From Glandiceps talaboti (Eukaryota; Hemichordata; Enteropneusta; Spengelidae), in assembly GCF_964340395.1 (NCBI RefSeq), contig NC_135567.1:18735306-18792805 (forward strand): a DNA stretch of 57,500 nucleotides. Direction: 5' to 3'. The notes below the pieces were generated by a model. That model searched no databases, was not told the origin of the DNA, and worked only from the letters and a program-made list of their open reading frames with translations. Positions within the stretch are counted from its first letter, which is position 1. Every line of letters begins with the position of its first letter. Below are positions 26,821 through 38,400 of the stretch, piece after piece. Both the position numbers and the translations under genes were made by a program.

Positions 26821-27549
26821 ATTTACATAAATAGAAGTAGTAGTATTTGTACGTTCATAGATAATTTAATAAACATGAAAAAATAAAAATTTGAAACGAA
26901 ACTTGGTTAAATAAAAATTGCTAACTCAGACAGAAATCAACACGAATGCGAAGTAGATCATGTGAATTTTCATATATAAGTATCGAAATTGCAAATGTTA
27001 TATCGAGATTTTCGAATCATTTTATGACATAAATCAACACGAATACGAAACTAGATGAATTTTCAAACAAATTTCTGTATCTAGATATTAGTTAGATATA
27101 AGCTTAACATCTCAAGTCGATTCATGTACTTTTAAAGAAAAAAATCAGAAAAAAAAGAAGAAAAAAAAAGAAAACGAAAAGTAATGAAAATTAATTCCAC
27201 TCTCATCAACATCATCCTTTCACAAGTTGACAAACTCATCTAACCCTAAAGTTGGGGTCAAGGAATGGAAAAACCTATCCAGCTTATCTGCCAGAAATCA
27301 TTAAACACACACCGCGCTAGACTCGTCTTAAGCGTCGTCTTCGTTCCGCCCACGGCTGTTACGTGCTAACACTATTTGTTTTCACGGATACACGGGGACA
27401 CTTCATCGGCCTTGATGTCTCGTCGTAAATGACGTGATTTACGAGAGTGATCAAGGAACGAGAACTCAAAATGACTGACATATGCGAGTTAAAACGTCCA
27501 GTTTGTAGTCCGGTGTAGTTCACGATTATATCATATGACCTAACAGAAA

Positions 27550-27600
27550 AATTGTGTGGTTCCAATTACGCTCAAATTTAGAATAGGTGGGGTAAATAGA
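27550..27600 (+). repeat. Dispersed repeat (copy 1) bordering the palindrome
   Basis: The block TTGTGTGGTTCC-ATTACGCTCAA-TTAGAATAGGTGGGGTA matches 41360-41405, inside a TTI2 intron, with about three differences over 45 bp. Its last third recurs inverted at about 28147-28173 on the other side of the palindrome. Confidence 0.75.
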
Positions 27601-27621
27601 TTGTTTTATATTTTTGTTATT

Positions 27622-27698
<77 letters not shown>

Positions 27699-27767
27699 CT
27701 CGGTGAGTATCAATCTGCTATAAGACAGTGCTCTATACCGCAGTGGCAGAGCGTAATAGTTTTGGAA

Positions 27768-27869
<102 letters not shown>

Positions 27870-27894
27870 TTGGTAGTACTGGAACTCTTTCTTG

Positions 27895-27937
27895 GTTGTA
27901 ACTCGGAGTTTCACGCATAGTGCGATCATCAGACATG
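27895..27937 (-). ncRNA. Hammerhead ribozyme motif, minus-strand mirror copy
   Basis: Exact mirror of the plus-strand motif. On the minus strand CTGATGA is 27932-27926, GAAAC is 27912-27908, and the GTT cleavage triplet ends at 27900. Core bases are identical in both copies. The two 5' ends abut, so a transcript through the whole palindrome would fold into one long hairpin rather than two ribozymes. Confidence 0.72.
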
Positions 27938-27980
27938 AATGTCTGATGATCGCACTATGCGTGAAACTCCGAGTTACAAC
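27938..27980 (+). ncRNA. Hammerhead ribozyme motif (type I-like), plus-strand copy
   Basis: Self-cleaving RNA. The core is CTGATGA (27943-27949), then stem II CGCA-CTA-TGCG, then GAAAC (27963-27967), the spacing and order of a hammerhead. After GAAA a very short stem III (C-T paired with A-G around CCG) is followed by GTT, the expected cleavage triplet, so cleavage would fall after 27975. Stem I can pair only three bases here (TGT with ACA), because the upstream strand is the inverted copy. Very short stem III is known from hammerheads of Penelope-like elements and animal retrozymes, which often act as dimers. All catalytic-core bases are present; activity is not shown. Confidence 0.75.
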
Positions 27981-28067
27981 CAAGAAAGAGTTCCAGTACT
28001 GCCAAAACTATTACGCTCTGCCACTGCGGTATAGAGCACTGTCTTATAGCAGATTGATACTCACCGA

Positions 28068-28312
<245 letters not shown>

Positions 28313-28484
28313 TAATTCAGTGTAAGAGGTAAGTCATAAACTGAAGGAAAAGCGCTCAATACTGAGAAGTAGAGCTGTATTACACATCACCTCCCACAAT
28401 GGTTAGGTGACTATGAATTGATCATTTGTGGTTACAAACAATGTAACAATATTGTTTACAATACCAAATCATTGGAATTTATTA

Positions 28485-28535
28485 CCACATTTCCCATGAT
28501 GCAATATTCAACATGGCGGGTTTGCAAGTTCCTAT
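28485..28535 (+). repeat. Second copy of the ATGGCGGGTTTGCAAGTT repeat
   Basis: Matches 10685-10731: TTTCCCATGATGCAATATTC, then AACATGGCGGGTTTGCAAGTT. The flanks diverge after about 60 bp. Confidence 0.55.
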
Positions 28536-29854
28536 TAGACATCTACATGGCCACTTTAGTAAGAGACTAAATCTGTTTAAATGAGAAAATTCGCCGACAA
28601 ATGACGTTAATATGTTTTCCAAAATATGAAAAAAAAATTAAAAAGCATAGCACAAGACTACGTTTGTAACTATTTACAGGAAAGAAGGGACGCTATATAT
28701 AACTTTTATTGGTGGGGAGAGATTTTGGTTCGTTTATTTTTTTTTAATTTTAATTTCTATGGTTGAGGAACACTTGTAAATCAGAGACGCAAATCTACTG
28801 CGAGTGTACATTACACTAGATTTGCTAGATACTACCATGACACTTTGAAACTATAGATTTAGTTTGGGTCTATCTTAGTTTGCTGATACCTAGTTTTCCG
28901 TGGTAGTATAATATACGACGAGACGTGAAGTCGCGTACGGTCAATAACTTTGCACATGCGCATTACACTGCATCTCTCTCCGCGTCGAACAAGACGGACG
29001 TTCATGATAATCAGTTTCGTCAGCATCCTGCGAGCTAAGAAAACCAAAGTGTTATTCCCCCTTAAGGTTCATTTTCGTTTGATCGAAATCCCCTCCGTTC
29101 CAACTATTCCATCAAGACTGCTGTGCTGTGATTCAGCAGAACGGCTCCTGGTTTTAATATATAGTTTAATCATATAACTAGAACGCAGTCAGAAAATGAG
29201 AAAACCAGCCCAATTAATCTAGAAGATCCTCCTTAAGCGGGCCATCAAGATGTGATATGATAGCATGCTTTCCTAATAAACCCATAGTTTACCAGTCACA
29301 CCTAAGGCACAACAAACTGAGATTATTTAAACCAGGTTCTATTTTATGGACACTTAGTCTATAAAATGAGCTGTCTTTCCTATCTCCGCTCAGCTACAAC
29401 AAGGTAATTAATTATATTCGTATTTCAAGAACCCATTTTTTTCGCTATTAAGTAGTTTTATTATGCAATATAGGTGAGTTAACGATGTTTACTTTACATT
29501 GGTATTGCAATCTGTGTTGATGGGAATCAGTGCTGGTAGGCATCAACCAGTATATGTAGGTACCGAACTATCTGAAAATAAAACATATAAAACTATCAAT
29601 TTACAGTGGTTTTTGACACCAATTTAGTTATTCAGAAGAATTAACATAATTTTCGTCAAAAAAAAATTATTAAAATATACGAAAACTTTATGGAAAAAAA
29701 TAAGAACTCTGTGCGGATGGTTTTGGCGGGAATGTTTTTTTTGTCTGCGACATTTGTGGATAAAATGTGCTACAAAGATATTTTTTAATTTTTTTACTTT
29801 AGTTATGCAAGAAAAGAGATCAGAACAATATTGTATTCTGTTGGTAGACGAAAT

Positions 29855-29855
29855 C

Positions 29856-29898
<43 letters not shown>

Positions 29899-29959
29899 AT
29901 TGTTCAAGTTCGATATGTCTGTCTGCCCCTCTGCCTGCCTGTCTGTATGTTTGTCTTAC

Positions 29960-29990
<31 letters not shown>

Positions 29991-29991
29991 A

Positions 29992-30056
<65 letters not shown>

Positions 30057-30060
30057 GTAT
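29855..30060. repeat. (GT)n, (CTGT)n and (CTAT)n microsatellites
   Basis: (GT)n at 29858-29892, then CTGT-rich arrays (29960-30022) passing directly into (CTAT)n (30022-30056). Confidence 0.95.
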
Positions 30061-30856
30061 TTCTATCTATCATTCATATATATAGTGCAGAAATGCATAT
30101 AACTTCAATTATATAAAGATGTATATGTTCTTCTTACGTAGGTTGTGTAAAATTAACACTCGTGAAAATAGACACATGCACCTAAAACTTCATCTCGAGC
30201 ACACCGATCGTAGAGTGAGAGAAGCGGCGTTGAATGAATGAATGTAAAGTAATTAATCACATTGAAGGAGAAGAACACATTTAAGACCGGGATAAATCGC
30301 AGCTATGTCATTACTTTGTTTTAATACAAATAGATGCTGTCGTTTTATATTACAATTTAATAGAGTTTTCGTCATTTAATTTTCTTATAATAGAATTGAT
30401 AGGGTGGTATTTAGTATTATCATTTATATAAACATAAAATAAACCGTGCAATTATACAGAGAGTTTATCTTGATTGCATTTGAACACATAAAGTTATCCA
30501 TTTTCCAATTTTCTCCTAATAACTTGTTTAAGCATCATCCGGTCTTGGAGCGACTACAAAATGGCTTGTTCTCTTTAAATATAGTTGTTTAAGGATTTGA
30601 ATTGGCTGAGATTATGTACATTTTTTAAACAATAAAAATGATCGTAAAGAGGTTATTTCATAACAATAAAAGCTTATTGGCTATTTGCTAGTATGTTTGA
30701 TGGGGTGTTGTGAGAAATCAGGACGAAATGAATTATAGTAAGCGATAGTTAAATATCGTCGTCAAATCGCGGATTACAATGATATTCTTCATAGATGTTG
30801 ACAAATTCATGAATACAAATTAGCTAAACAAAACATCATGTTACAAAAAGGTACAG

Positions 30857-30859
<3 letters not shown>

Positions 30860-30934
<75 letters not shown>

Positions 30935-31067
30935 CAGAGAGAGACAGAGACAGAGAGACAGAGACAGATAGAGACAGACAGTCAGACAGACAGACGCAGA
31001 CAGACAGACAGACAGACAGACAGACCGATAAAGATAGACAGAGAGAGAGACAGACAGACAGACGCAC

Positions 31068-31098
<31 letters not shown>

Positions 31099-31218
31099 GG
31101 GGACAGAAAGAGAGACAGAGTGAGACGGAGAGACAGATAGAAAGACAGACAGACGGACAGACAGACAGACAGACAGATAGACAGACAGACAGAAAGACAG
31201 ATAGACAAAAAGACAGGC

Positions 31219-31263
<45 letters not shown>
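30860..31263. repeat. (GA)n to (GACA)n compound microsatellite
   Basis: A GA tract (30861-30914) passes into mixed GAGACA, then about 300 bp of (GACA)n-rich sequence ending in a perfect run at 31216-31262. Long frames across it are spurious. Confidence 0.95.
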
Positions 31264-32295
31264 CAGTCACCAGAAAAAGATATTTCTGATTTCGGCTTCT
31301 GCATTCGACAATTATAATTTCTTTAGATTTTGGTGCTCTTTGCACTATTAAATTCTAAAGTTAAATTGAAGTCTTTCATTAGCCATTATTAAGATTTGAT
31401 CGCAGTTAAAAATCGATTTACAGAACCATGCAATTGATGTGAAAAACAAAAGAAAATTAGAGAAAGTAGAGAACAGAGAAAAGAAATTATAAACTACTTT
31501 TGGTAAGGTTAACAGACAGAAGTTGCAAGATAAACCCAGAGAGCACATCAATGACAATTCAAACTTAATTCCTATTACGACTTCATTTGCTATCGATGTT
31601 TTCAGAGGTCAGAGGTCAAATTGACTTCAGTGTTCGGCAGGACTTGATGATACTAGTAAGAATTGATGTATCTGTGTTGTAATATGTTGAGACGTTTTGT
31701 AAATTACCGCTATCAGACAATTAGGCTTCATAACTTTATATTATGATCTCATTTTAAAGTTACCACTGTGAAATTAATCCAATTTCAGACCATAATAAGT
31801 TGTTAATCTAAACACATCAGTCATATTTGTTAGAATTAGGGGCTAAATTACTATAACAACAACACAAAAGACCGTTTGAACGTAATATGCATTCACCGGC
31901 ATAATGGGACATCTGGCCATTGTTGATAGGCAGTACGCATCAGCGATGGTTTCTGGCGTAACGACTTTAGCGCCCTCTATGTCCAACTCGTTGATTTAGC
32001 TCGCTGTCGTTTAAAAGTAAATAACGCAAAGCATATATAAAGCTTGTTGTATAGAAACATACATCTAGATATATAATTACTCTGTTGTCCAGTTTTTGTT
32101 TGTTTGTTTGTTTGTTTGTTTGTTTTGGTTTCGTAAACATATAACAAATCCTGACCCCCTGTGATTAATCCAGCTGTAAATGTGCACAATAAATCTCAGC
32201 TTGCTGCACTCTCAGGTGAGGAGTTTCATGAGAGTGGCGCCCCCGGACATTCACTCTTGCCGCCCTCAGTGTCCAATCAACGTAAATGTTTTGAT

Positions 32296-32403
32296 TTGTA
32301 AGATGGCGGCGCCCATGAGCAGGTCACGTTTCATTACTTCTACTTAGTAAAGAGTGGATAACCTAGTATTATTACCAGTTGTAGATCTGTTTACAGGAAA
32401 AGA
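32296..32403 (+). promoter_or_regulatory. Probable TTI2 core promoter / 5' UTR with YY1-like site
   Basis: AAGATGGCGGCGCCCATGAG (from 32302) lies about 100 bp upstream of the TTI2 start codon and contains the YY1-type word AAGATGGCGGC, common at TATA-less housekeeping promoters. No TATA box is obvious. The same word type precedes the gene starting at 47882. Confidence 0.45.
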
Positions 32404-35400
32404 ATGGACGATTTTACTCAAGATCGTCGCTTTGCAATCATAACAGAGCTAAGACGATGTAAATATAGTGCGGACACCCGTCGTAAACTCTACGAATTGT
32501 TCCGAAGCTCTGAGATTGTGCAGTGTGTTCTGGAAGAACTTGAACATGAGAAATGTGAAGATAAATTGGTTAGTTTTGTTTCCGAAATTTTTAAACTTAT
32601 AAACTATATTATGTTGGGGTGTCGTCCGTTTGATTGCACTGAGAAACTCGGGAAGTGTGATGTCATATATTAGTTTGTATTTTTTTGCCAAATAAAATCA
32701 ATCAATCAATCAGTCACTGTCTTAATGAACATGACTTTGGTCAAATTCAGGTGCCTCAAGACTTGACTCTCCTCAGTGCATTCAGTTATGTATGACGCAC
32801 TCTCAGTCTTCAGTCATGCCTAAATGTGTTATTTGTACTGACTTGAGGTGTCCTGTACATGTATGAATCAAACACCCCAGGACATGTACGATCAAAGACC
32901 CCCTAAGTCTTCATTTTTGCCCAACACTGACTTAAAAAAGTCTTATTTTATATTGATGTTAAGGTTCAAATACTTGAGGGGTATGGACACTTGCTGAAAC
33001 ACTGCCAATCAAGATGGCTTCTGGATGATATCACAATGGCACGAGATGACATCACACAATCACAGGATGACATCACACACTCACAGGATGACATCACACA
33101 CTCACAGGATGACATCACCAAGCCACAGGATGACATCACAATATCACGGGATGACATCACAAAGCCACAGGATGACATCACAATATCACAGGATGACATC
33201 ACACACTCACAGGATGACATCACACAATCACAGGATGAGATCACACAATCACAGGATGACATCACGCAACCAAAGATATCTAAATATTATGTAAATTTGT
33301 TATCAAAGCTTGTAAGTTATGCTGATCTACCAATAGGAAAGATGAATCAAGATGAAGGTCAGTGTTATAGTTTGCACTCCAACTTTCAGTAAATGTAATA
33401 TTTAATAGCAGGGGAAGTCAGGCATTTTACAATCTCAGTCTGGAGAAATCAGCCTGTTAGAAAAACATAGCAAAGTTGTTTTATTCAAAACAAAATAAAT
33501 TCAATTCAATTCAATTCAATTCAATTCAATACAACTTTCTTGCCCTCATAAAATATTTCTCTTAATCTTCACCCCAAAAATACAATTTAAGCACAAAATA
33601 TCGACAACTGAAGATTAAAACACTGATATATATACAATGAAGGCAAACTATGAACAGAATGTCAATGACGTTAAAATTCAGTACAACAGGATTGAGTGCT
33701 CTAAACCAATCTACACATTTACAAAATCAAAATTTACGGGTTAATTGAGCCAAGAATAGATAATATATTAGATTACAAATTGATTCTGAATTGAATTTTT
33801 CATTTTGTAAAGTTGTCAGTGGCCGAGCGGTTAGCTCGTACGCCTCTTACCTCTGCAGCCTGGGTTCGTACCTGCCTGGTGTCAGTTGGATTTGATTAAA
33901 AATTTAACCAGGTCTATATGTAAGAAGGGTGATGCTCAGTTTGACCATGCTGAACAACACAGGTTATCCTCGGATACTCCTGTTTCCTCCTGCTACTTCA
34001 ACACTAGGGCCCTAGGGCACTGTTCTTGTGGTGACTATTCAACAAATTTCCGAATTTATTTGGGTTAATAAAGATTATAATTATATAATATTATTTAATT
34101 TGTATTATTATTTCTGGCTAGGGCCACAAAAATAGTGTCTTTCCGTAATATTCTCTGTCACTGTAGATTTACAATTAATTAAAAATTGATAGATTAATGT
34201 TTATTCTTGTTTTATCTTTATTTTTTAATTCAGCATATAATGAAGATAAATTTGATGGAATTCCACAAAAAGCATCTGTTGCCATGGAAATCATCACATC
34301 TGTTATCTCTGCGATTTTTAAAATATCAATGTCACATGATGATGTCCACTGGAGGAAAGAATTCATGAACAGTGTAATCACAAATTGTGTTACAATTGCC
34401 GCAACACATGCTGAAAAGCATCAGTGGAGTAACAAAACAACAGTACAACAATCACAAGGTAGGAAAGAAAAGATGTGACCTCTAATGTCATGCAAACTCT
34501 CATTTTGTTTCCGATAAAAATATTCAGTATGTCAGTAGCCCCAACTCGATGTAGGATGTCCTACCTCTGGGAGTCTTGCGTCCTACCTGAAGTATGTTAC
34601 TATGTTGCTATGTTACTATGTTACTATGTTGCTATGTTACTACATGTATGTTCTATCCACCAGAATTACAGACAGTTATCTGCCAAGTATGCTTCTGTGA
34701 TGCTATGTTGCTATGTTACTTTATGTTACTTATGTTCTATCCACCAGAATTACAGAGTTATCTGCCAAGTATGTTTCTGTGATACTATGTTACTATGTTA
34801 CTATGTCCACCAGTATTACAGCTATCTGCCAAGTATGTTTCTGTGATACTATGTTACTATGTCACTGACTATGTTGTTATGTTCTATCTACCAGAATTAC
34901 AGAAAGCTATCTGCCAAGTATGTTCTTGTGACACCATCCAAGAATTACTGTCAGGACCAACACATACAGCTCAAGAAGACACAAAGAGAATTTTTGAAAA
35001 AGGAATATTTGGCAAAATTTTAACAAATCTTAGACCCATTCTGGCAAGAGAAACATGGAAGTTGGAACCAAGAAGTAGACATGTTTTTAAATGGTGTATG
35101 TCAAAGGTCAAGGTATGTAAATGAGGCATGTCAAAGGTCACATCCCATGTAGTGAAGTTTGTCATTACAATGATCATGCCAAGCCCTTTCAAAAAATTTG
35201 TCCTGAATATTTTTTTTTCAGTGGCTAAAAATTTATGAGATTTTTATTGATATAGATAATACAGTAACTGTTCTATCATTGTTTATGGAATGATTACTAG
35301 CGGGTACTTTCTGTTTTTCTCCTGATAGCGCCCCTATCTTGGTGATTATTTAATAGGAGTTAGTTTCTGTTTTTCTCCTAACAGCACCCCTATCTTGGTG

Positions 35401-38400
35401 ATTATTTGGACAAAGTTCTACCACCATCTCTACTCTTTGTAGATGACTATCAGGTATGTAGTTTTTAGAAATTCAACAAGTAATGTATACTCATAAACCC
35501 AGTTTCACATCCGTATCACCTCAATCGTAATTCAATAGGGACACTGCCCTCATTCAGGCAATAATTTGTTGTATTACACCCATTCACACTTTGCCCAAAT
35601 AAGGTCAGTTGCGTGAATTCTTGAACTATTATTTACTTCAGAAATAAGCAAAATAATGTTTTTTATTGTATTTTAATGCTTCTTAGGGTGTATGTCATAA
35701 AACCTTTACTATTATATTGTATGTTGGTTTACAGACCTTTGGTAGTAAAGATTACAGGCACTCCCAAGGTCAAGCTGTAACACTGTACAACTTACATGTG
35801 GGTCTACAAAACCCATAGCGGTTACAGGCACTCCCAAGGTCAAGCTGTAACACCGTACAACTTACATGTGGGTCTACAAAACCCATAGCAATTACAGGCC
35901 CTCCCAATGTTGAGCAGTAACACCGTACAACCTACATGTGGGTCTACAAAACCCATAGCAATTACAGGCCCTCCCAATGTTGAGCAGTAACACCGTACAA
36001 CCTACATGTGGGTCTACAAAACCCATAGCGATTACAGGCCCTCACAATGTTGAGCAGTAACACTGTACAACCTACATGTTGGTCCTCCGTACTCCCAATG
36101 TTGAGCAGTAACACCGTACAACCTACATGTTGGTCCTCCGTACTCCCAATGTTGAGCAGTAACACCGTACAACTTACATGTTGGTCCTCCGTACTCCCAA
36201 TGTTGAGCAGTAACACTGTACAACCTACATGTTGGTCCTCCGTACTCCCAATGTTGAGCAGTAACACCGTACAACTTACATGTGGGTCTACAAAACCCAT
36301 AACGATTACAGGCCCTCCCAAGGTCAAGCTGTAACACTGTACAACCTACATGTTGGTCCTCCGTACCCACAAGGGTTATAGGCCCTCCCAGGGTTGAGCT
36401 TTAACACCGTTTAACTTACATGTGGGTCCACAAAACCCATAGCAATTACAGGCCCTCACAATGTTGAACTGTAACACCGTACAACTTACATGTGGGTCTA
36501 CAAAACCCATAGCGATTACAGGCCCTCCCAATGTTGAGGTGTAACACCGTACAACTTACATGTGGGTCTACAAAACCCATAGCAATTACAGGCCCTCCCA
36601 ATGTTGAGGTGTAACACCGTACAACTTACATGTGGGTCTACAAAACCCATAGCGATTACAGGCCCTCCCAATGTTGAGCAGTAACACCGTACAACTTACA
36701 TGTGGGTCTACAAAACCCATAGCGATTACAGGCCCTCCCAATGTTGAGCAGTAACACCGCACAACTTACATGTGGGTCTACAAAACCCATAGCGATTACA
36801 GGCCCTCCCAATGTTGAGATGTAACACCGTACAACTTACATGTGGGTCTACAAAACCCATAGCGATTACAGGCCCTCCCAATGTTGAGCAGTAACACCGT
36901 ACAACTTACATGTGGGTCTACAAAACCCATAGCAATTACAGGCCCTCACAATGTTGAACTGTAACACCGTACAACTTACATGTGGGTCTACAAAACCCAT
37001 AGCAATTACAGGCCCTCACAATGTTGAACTGTAACACCGTACAACTTACATGTGGGTCTACAAAACCCATAGCGATTACAGGCCCTCCCAAGGTCAAGCT
37101 GTAACACTGTACAACCTACATGTTGGTCCTCCGTACCCACAAGGGTTATAGGCCCTCCCAGGGTTGAGCTTTAACACCGTTTAACTTACATGTTGGTCTA
37201 CAAAACCCATAGCAATTACAGGCCCTCCCAGGGTTGAGCTTTAACACCGTTTAACTTACATGTGGGTCTACAAAACCCATAGCAATTACAGGCCCTCCCA
37301 GGGTTGAGCCATAATGCCATACAACCTACATGTGGGTCTACAAAACCCATAGCAATTACAGGCCCTCCCAGGGTTGAGCCATAATGCCATACAACCTACA
37401 TGTGGGTCTACAAAACCTGTAGCAATTAAGGGCCCTCCCAACGTTGAGCCATAACACCATACAACCTACATGTGGGTCTACAAAAACCGTAGCAATTAAG
37501 GGCCCTCCCAACGTTGAGCCATAACACCATACAACCTACATGTGGGTCTACAAAACCCGTAGCAATTAAGGGCCCTCCCAACGTTGAGCCATAACACCAT
37601 ACAACCTACATGTGGGTCTACAAAAACCGTAGCGATTACAGGCCCTCCCAACGTTGAGCCATGATGCCATACAACCTACATGTGGGTCCACAAAAACCAT
37701 TACTAGTCTGGAAAGATTATTACTGTGATAAGCCTGCTTTAACTAACTAGTAATAGACATAAATTAAAACTATTGTTGTTCAGTGTGGTAGATTACACAA
37801 GTAGATGACAGTGGGTTATACCTGTGTCTTTGTTGTGTGCTGGTGATCACACTGTATTCTAGAGATGATTCCCTGTCTTCTAGAGGTGATCCCCCTGTCT
37901 TCTAGAGGTGATCACCCTGTGTTCTAGATGTGATCCCCCTGTCTTCTAGAGGTGATCACCCTGTCTTCTAGAGGTGATCACCCTGTCTTCTAGAGGTGAT
38001 CACCCTGTGTTCTAGAGGTGATCCCCCTGTCTTCTAGAGGTGATCACCCTGTCTTCTAGAGGTGATCACCCTGTCTTCTAGATGTGATCACAATGTCTTC
38101 TAGAGGTGATCCCCTGTCTTCTAGAGGTGATCCCCCTGTCTTCTAGAGGTGATCACACTGTCCTCTAGAAGTGATCACCGCATATTCTAGAGGTGATCAC
38201 CCTGGCTTCTAGTGGTGATCACACTGCCTTCTGTACCTTTGTAAGTCATTTGATCTACTGAGCTAATGAACATTTTTGGTTGAAAATATTGCATAACATG
38301 TTGTTTTCTTTTTCTTTCTCTGTTTACAGGTTGACAATAAAATCCTTGGTATACAGTGCCTACATCATATCATATCTAATGTGGTACGTCAATATTTCAT

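Larger units (their letters stand above)
28540..32290. other. Gene-free spacer before TTI2
   Basis: Apart from the microsatellites listed, I see no supportable exon on either strand. Open frames are under 80 codons or simple-sequence. One TTGGCGGGAA word lies at 29723. Confidence 0.5.

Noticed and set aside
33812-33880. A functional tRNA gene
   Set aside because: A and B boxes are present, but the arms do not fold into a clean cloverleaf and the sequence continues into a SINE body and AT-rich tail.
36032-36370. Frames of 95-121 codons in the 70/51-bp minisatellite
   Set aside because: The 51-bp unit is a multiple of three, so frames stay open by chance; this lies inside a well-defined TTI2 intron.
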